This document shows, piece after piece, positions 11,378 to 21,824 of a stretch of DNA of 64,000 nucleotides. How positions within the stretch are numbered: position 1 is the first letter of the stretch; each line of letters starts with the position of its first letter. This stretch comes from Psychromonas sp. L1A2 (GTDB taxonomy: Bacteria > Pseudomonadota > Gammaproteobacteria > Enterobacterales > Psychromonadaceae). The stretch lies in assembly GCF_009828855.1 (NCBI RefSeq), contig NZ_WUAG01000002.1, positions 930,001-994,000 on the forward strand, read 5' to 3'. Below the pieces are notes generated by a model, which was given only the letters and a program-made list of their open reading frames with translations, searched no databases and had not been told where the DNA came from. Made by a program: the position numbers and the translations under genes.

Positions 11378-12547
11378 TTAATCACTACCAAACAAGTCAC
11401 GAGTATAAACTTTATCGGCTACGTCTTTGATTTCGTCAACCATACGGTTTGAAACGATAACATCCGACATCCCTTTAAACGCTTCCAAAGACTTAATGAC
11501 TTTAGAATTAAAGAAATCTTCGCCTTCGAATACAGGTTCATAAATAACCACTTCAATGCCTTTTGCTTTGATGCGTTTCATGATGCCCTGAATACTTGAT
11601 GCTCTAAAGTTATCAGATCCTGACTTCATGATTAATCGATAGATACCAACCACTTTAGGTTGTTTTGCAATAATTGAATTAGCAATAAAGTCTTTACGTG
11701 TGGTATTCGCATCTACAATCGCGCCAATAATATTGTTTGGTACATTTGCGTAATTTGCACGTAGTTGTTTCGTGTCTTTAGGTAAACAATAACCACCATA
11801 ACCGAAAGAAGGGTTATTATAATGATTACCGATACGAGGATCTAAACCAACACCTTCAATGATTTGACGTGCATTTAAATTATGTGCTTCAGCATAGCTA
11901 TCTAACTCATTAAAATAAGCAACACGTAAAGCAAGGTAAGTATTACTAAATAGCTTAACCGCTTCTGCTTCTGTTGAATCGGTGAACAATACATCTATAT
12001 TTTCTTTAATTGCACCTTCAGCTAACAAACCAGCAAATACTTTAGCGCGTTCAGACTGCTCACCGACCACAATACGAGAAGGGTGTAAGTTATCGTATAA
12101 TGCACGACCTTCACGTAAAAATTCAGGAGAGAAAATAAGATTTTCACAACCCAATTCTTCTTTAATATTTCTTGTATAGCCTACAGGCACAGTTGATTTA
12201 ATCACCATCACTGCATTCGGATTAATCGCCATCACATCTTTAATAACAGACTCAACTGAAGACGTATTAAAATAGTTTGTTTCTGGATCATAGTCAGTTG
12301 GCGTGGCGATAATAACAAACTCAGCATCTTTATAAGCAAGTTCTTTATCTAACGTTGCAGTAAAGTTTAATGGTTTATTTTTTAAAAAGTCTTCAATTTC
12401 AACATCAGCAATAGGCGACTTTTTTTGATTCAATAATGCGATTTTCTCAGCAATAACATCAACAGCAATGACTTGGTTATGTTGAGCCAATAAAACTGAA
12501 TTAGATAATCCGACATAACCGGTACCAGCAACTGCTATTTTTCTCAT
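11378..12547 (-). CDS. ugd: UDP-glucose 6-dehydrogenase
   Basis: This enzyme oxidises UDP-glucose to UDP-glucuronate with two NAD+ in the cytoplasm, supplying uronic acid for surface polysaccharide. It has 389 residues, the usual length of the short bacterial form. The N-terminal Rossmann motif is GTGYVGL (8-14). The catalytic cysteine lies in [15 protein letters not shown] (Cys254). The middle-helix lysine segment is [14 protein letters not shown]. The C-terminal UDP-binding domain is complete. AGAGAG stands before the ATG. It is separated by about 200 bases from the DHH/wecA pair and followed downstream by the cluster 1 repeats. Its sugar product is the main hint that the capsule contains glucuronate or a derivative. 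Confidence 0.95.
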   Translation of the reverse strand: MRKIAVAGTGYVGLSNSVLLAQHNQVIAVDVIAEKIALLNQKKSPIADVEIEDFLKNKPLNFTATLDKELAYKDAEFVIIATPTDYDPETNYFNTSSVESVIKDVMAINPNAVMVIKSTVPVGYTRNIKEELGCENLIFSPEFLREGRALYDNLHPSRIVVGEQSERAKVFAGLLAEGAIKENIDVLFTDSTEAEAVKLFSNTYLALRVAYFNELDSYAEAHNLNARQIIEGVGLDPRIGNHYNNPSFGYGGYCLPKDTKQLRANYANVPNNIIGAIVDANTTRKDFIANSIIAKQPKVVGIYRLIMKSGSDNFRASSIQGIMKRIKAKGIEVVIYEPVFEGEDFFNSKVIKSLEAFKGMSDVIVSNRMVDEIKDVADKVYTRDLFGSD

Positions 12548-12746
12548 TTTAAATCTCTCTGTGTAGATAATGAATCACTTAATAAAATATGAACAAGGTG
12601 ATTATATCTGTATTTTCTCAGTTCTGATAAGTCAAAAGTCGAGTAAAGCAAAATAATTCATAATGTTTATTTTCAGGCTTTCAGGATATTAAACGTTACA
12701 TTTTAATATCGCTAGCGCTTACCGAGACACATTATTAAGATCATAA

Positions 12747-13703
12747 TTAAGCGTAATAAGTTTCAACAGTACTAATAAAGTGTTGTAACGACTCGCTAGG
12801 AAGATGATTAATACCCGCAGCCGCTGCACGACCACCACCGGTTTCAAATTGGCTACAAATATCACCAGCGCCTTGTTTATTTTCTAATGGCGCACGTAAA
12901 GACACTAAATAACCACCCTGCTCATTCTTAGTTAATACCGCAAAAGCACTGTTTGGCTGTTGATTAACCAGTAAGTTTCCGTAAACACCACTAATACGAC
13001 GAGACCATTTTTCATCAGGCAATTCAAATACGCTCAATTTTTTACCACTGTAAACAGCAGCAATAGCTAACGCGTTCTCTAAATCATCTTGGTAAGCCGC
13101 TTGTAAAGCATAATAAGGCGATGCTTTATCTTCAAACACATCAAACGGGCTTTTATATTTTAACAAAGCCGTAAACAACTCAGCTGGGTCAAAATGTAAA
13201 TCTGCAATATCAGCACCGTAACCATTATAATTAACTAACGTACCCAACTCTTTCAACTGCTCTGCTTGTGCTTCGCTATAACCTGCTGCAGATGCTAACT
13301 GGTCAGCTTTAGCAATTAAATTATCGCCATATGCTGCGCAAATAGCCCAATCATGGAATTGTCCTTTTAAATGGTGGTCAACGATCAGCGCAGTACAAGT
13401 ATTGGCATCTAAATCGATCAATGCCGTTAGTTTTTCATACTCAGGAATATCGCCAGCTCGATGATGATCGGCATAAAATACCTCAGCACCTTTTTCAAGC
13501 ACATCAATTAATGCCTGCGTATTTTTTTCCATTGAAACATCTAATACAGTAAACGTATCTTCAGCATTAGCTGATACCGTTTTTAATAATTGAATATTTC
13601 TTTTCACTCCGCTAACAAGACAAGATTTCAAAGGGGTAGATAAACGTAACTGTATTAATGAAATAATGCCGTCGGCATCCCCGTTAAAAATATCATAATG
13701 CAT
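12747..13703 (-). CDS. DHH-family phosphoesterase
   Basis: A 318-residue protein of the DHH/DHHA1 phosphoesterase superfamily. Metal-binding motifs are visible: FNGDADG near residues 6-12, a DVSM segment, and YADHHRAG, the DHH signature. The C-terminal DHHA1-type glycine-rich loop is GGGRAAAAG. I chose ATG 13703, with GAAAGG ahead of it, because a longer frame to 13742 would overlap the end of wecA and adds residues unlike the family. Members act on small phosphodiesters or short oligonucleotides; the substrate here is unknown. It begins 13 bases after wecA, so the two are probably cotranscribed, but a role in polysaccharide synthesis is not shown. Confidence 0.85.
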   Translation of the reverse strand: MHYDIFNGDADGIISLIQLRLSTPLKSCLVSGVKRNIQLLKTVSANAEDTFTVLDVSMEKNTQALIDVLEKGAEVFYADHHRAGDIPEYEKLTALIDLDANTCTALIVDHHLKGQFHDWAICAAYGDNLIAKADQLASAAGYSEAQAEQLKELGTLVNYNGYGADIADLHFDPAELFTALLKYKSPFDVFEDKASPYYALQAAYQDDLENALAIAAVYSGKKLSVFELPDEKWSRRISGVYGNLLVNQQPNSAFAVLTKNEQGGYLVSLRAPLENKQGAGDICSQFETGGGRAAAAGINHLPSESLQHFISTVETYYA

Positions 13704-13716
13704 AAAATAACCTTTC

Positions 13717-14829
13717 CTATGAAACTGGTAACTTGTTACCAAATAAACGATGAATTAATCCGCTTACTTTCCAAGTATGTGAATAAAAGTGAAAGTAAAC
13801 GACAAATAAAAGTATAAGTAAGCTAGACATAACAATTTCAGGCAAATGGTAAACTTCACCAACAACACCGATAGTGGCCCCAATCAAAGCAAAGATAGAG
13901 ATAAAAATCAGTACTTGTTTATCTGATAAACCAATATCTTGTAATTTATGGTGTAAATGCCCGCGGTCAGCCTGAAATGGTGACTGCTTGCTTTTTATAC
14001 GTCTAATAATATTAGCAATCATATCTAATAATGGCACCGTCATCACCCATAAAGACGTAATAGGTCTAAAAGCAAGTGAAGAGTCTGATTCTCCAGTCTG
14101 GCTGTCTACATACATTGATGATTGACTGCCCACCACCAATAAGCAAATAACAACAAAACCAATAAAGAAGCTTCCCGAATCACCCATAAATACTTTATAA
14201 CGATTTCCAGGGAGTATCGATAAATTACATAATAAAAAAGGAATTAAAGCGGCAATAAAACAGATACAAATTGAAGTGAGCTTAAATTGTTCGTTTACAC
14301 CAAATAGAATAGCCAAAGATAAAAATGAGATGATACTCAAACAACCCAGTAAGCCATCAACGCCGTCAACCATATTAAAAGCAGTAATCACCCCAATCAC
14401 CACAATCACCGTAAAAAATAGCGATGCGTCATATAAATTAATGTCGCCCAAGGCAAATAAATTCCCCAAAGAGTTTATTTTAAATTGCGCAAAATGATAA
14501 AGGAAAGTGGTAATCGCAATAATGGAGAGTAGGCGCAGTGATACCTTTAAATTTATTTTGTCATCAATTACGCCTAGTAACATTAAAAAACCGCTACACA
14601 AGACAAAATACAAGACTTCAGAAGTAAATTTTTGTTCGAAAAATAAGACGCAAACTAGCGCAATATAAATAGCAGGGCCACCAATAACGGGGATATTACC
14701 TTTATGTAGTTTACGGTGATTAGCTTTATCCACCAGCCCAAATTGAATCGCTTTAGGATGGAAAAAATAAAACAGAAAAGATGAGACAACAAAGGACATA
14801 AGCGACGTTATTATCATTGAACCTAACAT
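13717..14829 (-). CDS. wecA: Undecaprenyl-phosphate GlcNAc-1-phosphate transferase-like (WecA/MraY family)
   Basis: An integral membrane enzyme that transfers a HexNAc-1-phosphate to undecaprenyl phosphate, the first step of lipid-linked O-antigen or enterobacterial common antigen assembly. It has 370 residues with about ten or eleven hydrophobic helices. The family motifs are in order: DDKINLK after GVI, FNMVDGVDGL, FMGDSGS, and the cytoplasmic GHLHHKL. The start is ATG 14829 with AAAGG 8 bases upstream; an in-frame GTG at 14838 would overlap that ribosome site. The upstream 291 bases are AT-rich with no gene. It may initiate a glycan other than the ABC-exported capsule; the sequence does not say which. 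Confidence 0.88.
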   Translation of the reverse strand: MLGSMIITSLMSFVVSSFLFYFFHPKAIQFGLVDKANHRKLHKGNIPVIGGPAIYIALVCVLFFEQKFTSEVLYFVLCSGFLMLLGVIDDKINLKVSLRLLSIIAITTFLYHFAQFKINSLGNLFALGDINLYDASLFFTVIVVIGVITAFNMVDGVDGLLGCLSIISFLSLAILFGVNEQFKLTSICICFIAALIPFLLCNLSILPGNRYKVFMGDSGSFFIGFVVICLLVVGSQSSMYVDSQTGESDSSLAFRPITSLWVMTVPLLDMIANIIRRIKSKQSPFQADRGHLHHKLQDIGLSDKQVLIFISIFALIGATIGVVGEVYHLPEIVMSSLLILLFVVYFHFYSHTWKVSGLIHRLFGNKLPVS

Positions 14830-15120
14830 AACTGACACCTTTATTATTTGCTTACTTATTGTTCACTTTTGTCATACAAGTGGCAATTCCATTTGAGTCC
14901 TAATAATAGCACTCTAACTAACTATTTTTAAAGTACTTTTAATATACCCTATAACAAAAAGTGTCTTTTTTATTGGTAAAATCAGATATATATAACTAAA
15001 TAGTCAATAGCTTAGAGAGTAACTCAATTAATAAGTTCATTTATATTTTATATATGCAAAAATACAGTTTATCTACCGACCAATGAAATAAATGCATAAT
15101 TACAGACTACTTATAAAAAA

Positions 15121-15771
15121 TTACAGGCTTTTATAAATACTCAAAGCTTGCTGTAAGTCAGGATAAAAAGTTAATTCCCCTTGATGTAAAATAATCGCAC
15201 TATCACAGAACTCTTCAATTTCTTTAAGATCATGACTAACCATAATCAAACTGGCCGTTTTTCGTTTAGCCAACAAAGCTTGGCGAGCCTTGGTTCGGAA
15301 TTTTTGATCACCAACCGAAGTCGCTTCATCAATTAAATAGACATCGAAATCAATCGCAATACAACAACCAAAGGCAAGTCGAGACTTCATACCACTTGAA
15401 TAGTTTTTAACAGGCAAATCGTATTTGATGCCTAATTCAGCAAAGTTTTTAACTTTCTCTTCATATTCATCTAAATTTTCAACTCCATTAACACGACCAA
15501 TAAAGCGCGTATTTTCACGCCCAGTCATTTGAGGGTGAATACCAGTAGATAAAGCAACAGGCCAAGAGATAGCTTTGTCTGTCACTACTTTGCCTTTATT
15601 CGGGTACTCACTACCCGCTAAGATTCTAAATAAAGTTGACTTACCTGCACCGTTCGATCCTAAAATCCCAATATTATGCCCATCAGGAATATCAAAGTTA
15701 ATATTCTGAAAAATAAATTGAGGGCCTAAATCAGAAGGATAATACTTAGTGAGGTTTTGCAATTTAATCAT
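15121..15771 (-). CDS. kpsT: Capsule/polysaccharide export ABC ATPase (KpsT/Wzt-type)
   Basis: This is the nucleotide-binding subunit of an ABC-2 polysaccharide exporter, 216 residues, the short KpsT length without the C-terminal binding domain of O-antigen Wzt. Walker A is GSNGAGKST (38-46), the signature is YSSGMKS (124-130), Walker B is VYLIDEA (144-150) and the switch histidine is His180. ATG 15771 is chosen to match the MIKLQNLTK family start; an upstream TTG at 15783 also keeps the frame, and neither has a good ribosome site. Its membrane partner KpsM is about 40 kb away (55553-56341). It stands alone, with a repeat cluster upstream. Confidence 0.9.
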   Translation of the reverse strand: MIKLQNLTKYYPSDLGPQFIFQNINFDIPDGHNIGILGSNGAGKSTLFRILAGSEYPNKGKVVTDKAISWPVALSTGIHPQMTGRENTRFIGRVNGVENLDEYEEKVKNFAELGIKYDLPVKNYSSGMKSRLAFGCCIAIDFDVYLIDEATSVGDQKFRTKARQALLAKRKTASLIMVSHDLKEIEEFCDSAIILHQGELTFYPDLQQALSIYKSL

Positions 15772-15929
15772 AGTTTTATACAAAGCTTTGTTAAAAAGTG
15801 GATCGCTAGCTTATCTTTATTCACAAAAGGGAGCAAGATCCCCATCAACAAAACAACCAGTATTTAATTGTGATTAGTTATAACTGCCACCTTTAAACAT
15901 TTTTCTTTAGTCTGTGTCCTCGCTACATA

Positions 15930-16450
15930 TGCTTTAGCTTGCAGGGATTCTGGTGTGAACGGGAATATCTTGACCTTGGGCCGCTGGCTTTAGCCTGCAG
16001 GGTTTCTGGTGTTAGGGGTTCATCTTTTAACTTTATTCCTTTGACCGCGGGGCGCATGCTTCAGCTTGCAGGGTTTCTAGTGTTGAGGTTTATTCTTTTG
16101 ACCTAGACTTTATCCTTTGAACCTCGGGGCGCTGGCTTTAGCCTGCAGAGCTTCTGGTGTTAGGGTTTATTCTTTTGACCTAGACTTTATTCTTTGAACC
16201 TCGGGGCGCTGGCTTTAGCCTGCAGAGCTTCTGGTGTTAGGGTTTATTCTTTTGACCTAGACTTTATTCTTTGAACCTCGGGGCGCTGGCTTTAGCCTGC
16301 AGAGGTTTGTGTGTTGATTTTTGATTGTTAACTACAAAGTCAAAATCAACACATACAAATATTAAACACTGCAAGCTGAAAACAGGGCTCGCAGAGCTCC
16401 TCCGTCCATAGCAATAGTCTGTCGCCTAATTTTCCATGCGCCTCAAAGTT
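15930..16450. repeat. Dispersed repeat cluster 2 (77-bp tandem plus palindromic unit)
   Basis: From 15930 the sequence is built from copies of GCTTTAGCCTGCAG and GCTTCAGCTTGCAG flanked by CTCGGGGCGC. From about 16070 to 16305 a 77-base unit (TTATTCTTTTGACCTAGAC...TCGGGGCGCTGG) repeats nearly three times. From 16276 a palindromic element follows (GGGGCGCTGGC to CTGCAAGCTGA), then a decayed copy of the GAGCTCCTCCG block known from clusters 1 and 5. The region lies between the MCP stop and kpsT, both on the minus strand. 15772-15930 holds nothing recognisable. Confidence 0.85.
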
Positions 16451-16466
16451 AAAAAGCTTTAAACAC

Positions 16467-18497
16467 CTAACGTTCAAAAACAAATTTTGCGACATTCTCT
16501 TGTAAGTTTTTAGCAATAGTAATTTGTGACGTTGCTTCATCTTTAGCTGACTCAGCTTTGCTATTGGTATCATTAGCCAGCATCGCGATTTTATTAATTT
16601 TCTTATCTAATTCAGCTACCGTTACCGCTTGCTCTTCTGTCGCAGTAGAAATTAAATAACTTAAATCTTGTACCTCGGACATTTTACTTTCAAAACTCGC
16701 AATCATTTCATCAGCTAGTTTCGCTTGTTTAAGGCTTTCATTTACCAGACCTTCACTTTTAGTCGTTGCATCCACGGTCATCTTAGAATCAAGGATCATC
16801 GTCGATATTTTCTCTTGAATTTCTAAAGTAGATTTTTGTGTCCGCGTTGCTAAAGTACGGACTTCATCAGCCACTACAGAAAAACCTCTTCCTTGCTCGC
16901 CTGCACGTGCTGCTTCAATGGCTGCATTAAGCGCTAACAAATTGGTCTGGTCTGCAATTTCAGTAATCGTATCCACAATATTTTGAATACTTTTAACACC
17001 ATTATGTAAATTGTTGATAGCCGATAAAGTAAGTTTAGTTTGCGAGGCAACCTGCTCAATACTTTGGTGATTATCTAACACACTTTGTCGGCCATTTTTA
17101 GACAACTCAACGGCATTAATAACTGCATCATGAGTTTTTTCAGTATGCTCCGCCACTTCATTCGCAGTACAACTCATTTCAACCAAAGCCGTTGCCACCA
17201 TGTGCAATTCATCTTTTTGTTGGTTAACTATATCGAGTGTGCTTTGAGAAGTATTAACAACCGATGCAACAGAGTCTTCCACTTTCTTAGAAGAATCTTC
17301 AATGTCCAATACAGTCTGCTTTAAGTTATTAATCACCTTAATAAGATAATTATTCAATTGCCCAAATTCATCATTTGATTTAGAGGCTGGTATATTACGT
17401 AATACGCCATTAGATAACGCATCTAACTCCCCCATAAACTGCTTAATGGCACGACGAATAAGGCGTGTCATCGTCGTAGACAGCACGAGAATACAAAGCA
17501 GAATAAAAATACCAACAACAATACTAATATTATTTTGGCTTTGTGTGCTTTCATTAATATCGGTCGCGAGTTTTTTGTTTTGTGCGAATGACTTATCTAA
17601 TAATAACCCTGTTAACACACTAGCATTCTCTGTTTGCGCTTTTAATGTCGCAAAATCAGTTTTCTGTTGCTTAATTGCCGCCAATCTTTTTTTCTGAATA
17701 GACAATAACCCTTGCTCACCTTCAATAGCGTCTAATAAAGATAATGTCAGGGCTGATAACTTACGAACAAAGTTTTGATAAAACCCATCGTTTGAAGCAA
17801 AAATAAGAGAAGGTAATAAACTAGAGTGTTGATTCTGCCAGCTAACAAATTGTTGGTTACTATTGTCCAACGCTTCTAAAGACTGAGCATTCGCGGTCTT
17901 TTCAATAATCAACATACCCGAAATAACTGAAGCATTAACTTCATTAACAATAGAAATGGTTGCTTCATCTTCTAACTCAATTAGCGTATCAGAAAGCAGT
18001 GGTGCAATTTTTTCTAATAAAGCATCAAGTGTTAATACAATACTGTGCGTACTTTCAATGGCATTCACTATTTGCGATTGCTTTTCAATCAACAATAATG
18101 AATTTGCTTCCACTTCTTGCATATTATTTTTTAACTGCAATAACGTTTCGTCAACCACAGTTGAAAACTCACGACTTAAATTAAGCTCTCCGAAGTCATT
18201 TAAAGTAGAAACGATCTGTTGATTATTAGCAGTAAGCTTATTTGACGTCTGTTTGTATTGTTCGCTTGTTTCACTCACCAATAATTTTAAAATTAATGGT
18301 TCAGTGGCTTTAACCAATTCATTAGTTTTAGAAGAGAAACTAATCACCGGTGACGACTCATTATTAATTAATGTCAAACCAGATATAACTTGTTTTCCAT
18401 TAACAAAGCTAAACAAAACCATGCCGATGAAAAGAAAACCTATCAACCCAAAACTCAATATGATTTTGGTCGATAAATTGATATTAAATATTTTCAT
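16467..18497 (-). CDS. Methyl-accepting chemotaxis protein
   Basis: A transmembrane chemoreceptor, 676 residues. TM1 is at about 11-31, then an extended, mostly helical sensor region of about 295 residues, TM2 at about 325-343, a HAMP segment, and the cytoplasmic signalling coil. The highly conserved hairpin tip is [21 protein letters not shown] (about 513-533). There is no C-terminal CheR/CheB pentapeptide (it ends AKFVFER). Start ATG 18497 has AAAGGGA ahead; a longer frame to 18545 adds a poor N-terminus before TM1. The ligand is unknown. It is divergent from the sugar-binding protein at 18843, which may be its ligand-carrying partner. Confidence 0.93.
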   Translation of the reverse strand: MKIFNINLSTKIILSFGLIGFLFIGMVLFSFVNGKQVISGLTLINNESSPVISFSSKTNELVKATEPLILKLLVSETSEQYKQTSNKLTANNQQIVSTLNDFGELNLSREFSTVVDETLLQLKNNMQEVEANSLLLIEKQSQIVNAIESTHSIVLTLDALLEKIAPLLSDTLIELEDEATISIVNEVNASVISGMLIIEKTANAQSLEALDNSNQQFVSWQNQHSSLLPSLIFASNDGFYQNFVRKLSALTLSLLDAIEGEQGLLSIQKKRLAAIKQQKTDFATLKAQTENASVLTGLLLDKSFAQNKKLATDINESTQSQNNISIVVGIFILLCILVLSTTMTRLIRRAIKQFMGELDALSNGVLRNIPASKSNDEFGQLNNYLIKVINNLKQTVLDIEDSSKKVEDSVASVVNTSQSTLDIVNQQKDELHMVATALVEMSCTANEVAEHTEKTHDAVINAVELSKNGRQSVLDNHQSIEQVASQTKLTLSAINNLHNGVKSIQNIVDTITEIADQTNLLALNAAIEAARAGEQGRGFSVVADEVRTLATRTQKSTLEIQEKISTMILDSKMTVDATTKSEGLVNESLKQAKLADEMIASFESKMSEVQDLSYLISTATEEQAVTVAELDKKINKIAMLANDTNSKAESAKDEATSQITIAKNLQENVAKFVFER

Positions 18498-18566
18498 AAA
18501 TCCCTTTTCATCCGTATTTGTCCCTCTTTCCATAACAGAGATCATAACTCTACTATTTGACTATAT

Positions 18567-18595
18567 TTTTTACATTTTGTAAATTTAAACGTCAA
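18567..18595 (-). promoter_or_regulatory. Candidate sigma70 promoter of the MCP gene
   Basis: The minus strand reads TTGACG (18590-18595), a 17-base spacer and TAAAAA (18567-18572), giving a leader of about 63 bases. In the rest of the 345-base divergent gap (18498-18842) I found no convincing promoter for the plus-strand gene; a TATTAT near 18718 has no good -35. No sigma28-type sequence was recognised. Confidence 0.45.
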
Positions 18596-18842
18596 ATAAC
18601 TACAACTAATTGATTAGTTTAGGTTAACTATTAAATAAATCGAATAATAAGGTTCTTAACACATAAAATAACCGCTTCAAGTCGATTTTTAAGCTTTGAT
18701 TTTACATTAGCAGTGCTATTATTTTGTTACTTTCATCAATTAACTAACACTTTTTATATAAAATAAACGGTAAAATAGATGAATACACACACGATTATTC
18801 AAACGCGATTAACCTTGTAAAAAGTTCCAGGATGGAAACCAA

Positions 18843-20147
18843 ATGAAAAAAACGTCTACCCTTTTCCTCAGTTTAGTGTCGTTCGCATTCAGCGTGAATG
18901 TCTCTGCACTAGATCTTAATATTGCCACAGTAAACAACGCACATATGATGGAAATGAAAGCATTAACTCCGGCTTTCGAAAAAGATAATCCAGACATCCA
19001 ACTCAAATGGCATATTTATAACGAAGGTAGTTTGCGAATGCGTGCGATTGCAGATATTGCATCGGCAGGAGGTCACTATGATGTTGTTACCATCGGCTTA
19101 TACGAAACACCAATTTGGGCAAAGCGAAACTGGTTAATCCCATTATCGCCAGATAGCAGCTATGACGTAAACGATCTACTGCCTTCTATAAAAGCAGGTT
19201 TATCATACCAAGGAGAACTTTACGCAGCCCCCTTCTACGGCGAAAGTTCAATGTTGATGTACCGTAAAGACATACTAGATAAAGCCAACATCTCTTTTAA
19301 TAAAAGACCTAACTGGACAGATATACAAAACGCAGCAAAAGCAGTGCACGATCCCGACAACGAAGTCTATGGTATTTGCTTACGTGGTAAACCAGGCTGG
19401 GGAGACAACATGGCATTAGTATCAACCATAGCGAACAGTTTTGGTGGTCGATGGTTTGATATGGATTGGCAACCAGAAATTAATACAATAGCGTGGAACA
19501 AAGCGGTCAACTTCTATGTAGACTTACTAACCAATTACGGACCACCTAATCCAGAAAAAAACAGTTTCACCGAAATTCTAAGCTTATCTCGACAAGGAAA
19601 ATGTGCAATGTGGGTTGATGCTTCAATTGCTGCATCATTCTTAACCGACAGCACACAAAGTAAATATGCCTCACTTTGGTCTTATACCGAAGCGCCATAT
19701 CAAATCACCGTAAATGGCGCAAGTTGGTTATGGTCTTGGGCATTAGCGATTCCAAAAGAATCAAAAAATGTTGGAGCAGCAAAGAAATTTATTAGCTGGG
19801 CAACGTCAAAAGACTATATAAAACGTATTGCAGATAAAAATGGTTGGGCGAATGTACCAACAGGAACACGTTTATCAACCTACAACAACCCAGACTATGT
19901 AAAAGCAGTAGGTGACTTTGCCAAAGCAGAGCTAACCGCACTCAATGGCATAGACCCAGAAAACAACACGTTATACCCATCGCCTTACTCTAGTGTGCAA
20001 TTTGTAACAATCCCTGAATTCGTCTCCATCGCAGGCTTCGCTGGACAAACAATAGCAGAAGCACTCGAAGGAAAGATCAGCGTAAAACAAGCACTAGACA
20101 GCGCACAAAAGATAGCAGAAAGAGAAATGCGCCGAGCAAACCACTAA
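18843..20147 (+). CDS. Extracellular solute-binding protein, family 1 (sugar type)
   Basis: A periplasmic binding protein of the ABC importer family 1, 434 residues, similar in layout to polyol or sugar binding proteins. An N-terminal signal peptide (MKKTSTLFLSLVSFAFSVNVSA, cut near 22) is clear and there is no lipobox. Typical segments are GHYDVVTIGLYE, ELYAAPFYGESSMLMYRKD and the late GASWLWSWALAIP. AGGA lies about 9 bases before the ATG. No permease or ATPase gene is next to it: upstream is a divergent chemoreceptor and downstream a repeat array. It may serve chemotaxis, or use a transporter encoded elsewhere. The exact ligand is not predictable. Confidence 0.88.
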   Translation: MKKTSTLFLSLVSFAFSVNVSALDLNIATVNNAHMMEMKALTPAFEKDNPDIQLKWHIYNEGSLRMRAIADIASAGGHYDVVTIGLYETPIWAKRNWLIPLSPDSSYDVNDLLPSIKAGLSYQGELYAAPFYGESSMLMYRKDILDKANISFNKRPNWTDIQNAAKAVHDPDNEVYGICLRGKPGWGDNMALVSTIANSFGGRWFDMDWQPEINTIAWNKAVNFYVDLLTNYGPPNPEKNSFTEILSLSRQGKCAMWVDASIAASFLTDSTQSKYASLWSYTEAPYQITVNGASWLWSWALAIPKESKNVGAAKKFISWATSKDYIKRIADKNGWANVPTGTRLSTYNNPDYVKAVGDFAKAELTALNGIDPENNTLYPSPYSSVQFVTIPEFVSIAGFAGQTIAEALEGKISVKQALDSAQKIAEREMRRANH

Positions 20148-20187
20148 CCTTAAAACCAGTTAGCCTCAAAGCATAAGCCAACAAGCT

Positions 20188-20580
20188 TCATGCCTGAGGC
20201 GCTAGCTTCAGCCTGCAGGGTTTCTGGTGTTGAGGTTTATGCTTTTGACCTCGGGGTGCAGGCTTCAGCTTGCAGGGATTCTGGTGTTGAAGCTTATTCT
20301 TTTGACCTCGGAGCGCATGCTTTAGCTTGCAGGGATTCTGGTGTTGAGGCTTATTCTTTTGACCTCGGGGCGCATGCTTCAGCTTGCAGGGTTCCTGGTG
20401 TTGAGGTTTATGCTTTTGACCTCGGGGCGCATGCTTCAGCTTGCAGGGTTCCTGGTGTTGAGGTTTATTCTTCTGACCTCGGGGCGCATGCTTCAGCTTG
20501 CAGGGTTCCTGGTGTTGAGGTTTATTCTTCTGGTGTTAGGTTTGCTCCTTTGACCTCGGGGCGCTGGCTTTAGCCTGCCA
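20188..20580 (+). repeat. 57-bp tandem repeat array (cluster 3a)
   Basis: About seven copies of a 57-base unit: GCTTCAGCTTGCAGGGTTCC, then TGGTGTTGAGGTTTATTC, then TTCTGACCTCGGGGCGCAT. Copies vary at a few positions (TTC/TTT in the core, TGGCTTTAGCC in the last). Because 57 is a multiple of three, an open frame of 127 codons runs through it with a 19-residue period. That frame has no convincing ribosome site and changes with the repeat, so I do not call it a gene. The array begins about 40 bases after the binding-protein stop. Confidence 0.9.
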
Positions 20581-21800
20581 GTATGCGAGTTATCGCATAC
20601 AACGATTAGCTTCGCTGAGCAAAGCGAACCATAAATGACACTAGGTTCAAACTTCAAGCTCAAAAGATTAAGGTCAAAAAAAGCAGGCTAAAGCCAGCGC
20701 CCCTTACAAGATGTATCGCATCTTACAATGTTGTTCGTCAATTGCGTTATATCAAAAATCAGCACCATCGCTCATCTCAACATAATTGCGATAGCTATCA
20801 AGCATAGCTTGATATTCGGGGCGCTGGCTTTAGCCTGCAGAGGTTTGTGTGTTGATTTTTGATTGTTAACTACAAAGTCAAAATCAACACATACAAATAT
20901 TAAACACTGCAAGCTGAAAACAGGACTCGCAGAGCTCTTGACCTCGGGGCGCTGGCTTTAGCCTGCCAGTATGCGAGTTATCGCATACAACGATTAGCTT
21001 CGCTGAGCAAAGCGAACCATAAATGACACTAGGTTCAAACTTCAAGCTCAAAAGATTAAGGTCAAAACAAGCAGGCTAAAGCCAGCGCATCTTACAATGT
21101 TGTTCGTCAATTGCGTTATATCAAAAATCAGCACCATCGCTCATCTCAACATAATTGCGATAGCTATCAAGCATAGCTTGATATTCGGGGCGCTGGCTTT
21201 AGCCTGCAGAGGTTTGTGTGTTGATTTTTGATTATTAACTACAAAGTCAAAATCAACACATGCAAATATTAAACACCTGCAAGCTAAACAGGACTCGCAG
21301 AGCTCTTGACCTCGGGGCACTAGCTTTAGCCTGCAGAGGTTTGTGTGTTGATTTTTGATTGTTAACTACAAAGTCAAAAAACTAACACATGTAAACATTA
21401 AAATCTGCAAGCTTTTGAACTCGGGGCGCTGGCTTTAGCCTGCAGGGTTTTGGGTTTTGTGTGTTGTTTTTTGATTGTTAACTACAAAGTCAAAAAATCA
21501 ACACATGTAAACATTAAAATCTGCAAGCTAAAGCATGCGCCCCTTACAAGATGTATCGCATACAACGATTAGCTTCGCTGAGCAAAGCGAATCATAAATG
21601 GCACTAGGTTCAAACTTCAAGGTCAAAAGATTAAGCTCAAAAGATTAAGGTCAAAACAAGCAGGCTAAAGCCAGCGCCCCTTACAAGATGTATCGTATCT
21701 TACAATGTTGTTCGTCAATTACGTTATACCAAAAACCAAAACCTAAAAACTAAAATCAAAACAAGCAGGCTAAAGCCAGCGCCCCGAATAGCAAACCTAC
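20581..21800. repeat. Mosaic palindromic repeat array (cluster 3b)
   Basis: A mosaic of at least five palindromic elements (cores GGCTTTAGCCTGC at about 20828, 20950, 21194, 21322 and 21430) and inverted copies (GCAGGCTAAAGCCAGCG at about 20685, 21071, 21661 and 21767), joined by shared linkers. One block containing GTATGCGAGTTATCGCATAC occurs at 20581 and again at 20969, a 388-base direct duplication. The linker TTGCGATAGCTATCAAGC with GCTTGATATTC forms an 8-bp hairpin. The array ends about 25 bases past the stop of the minus-strand MBL gene, so it may also end transcription for both neighbours. Confidence 0.88.
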
Positions 21801-21824
21801 AATCTAAAAAATAACATCACACAA

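Noticed and set aside
20190-20573. 127-codon open frame with 19-residue repeats
   Set aside because: It is produced by a 57-base tandem repeat of the dispersed family. It has no convincing ribosome-binding site, and the same DNA occurs elsewhere with other periods (for example 77 bases) that break the frame.
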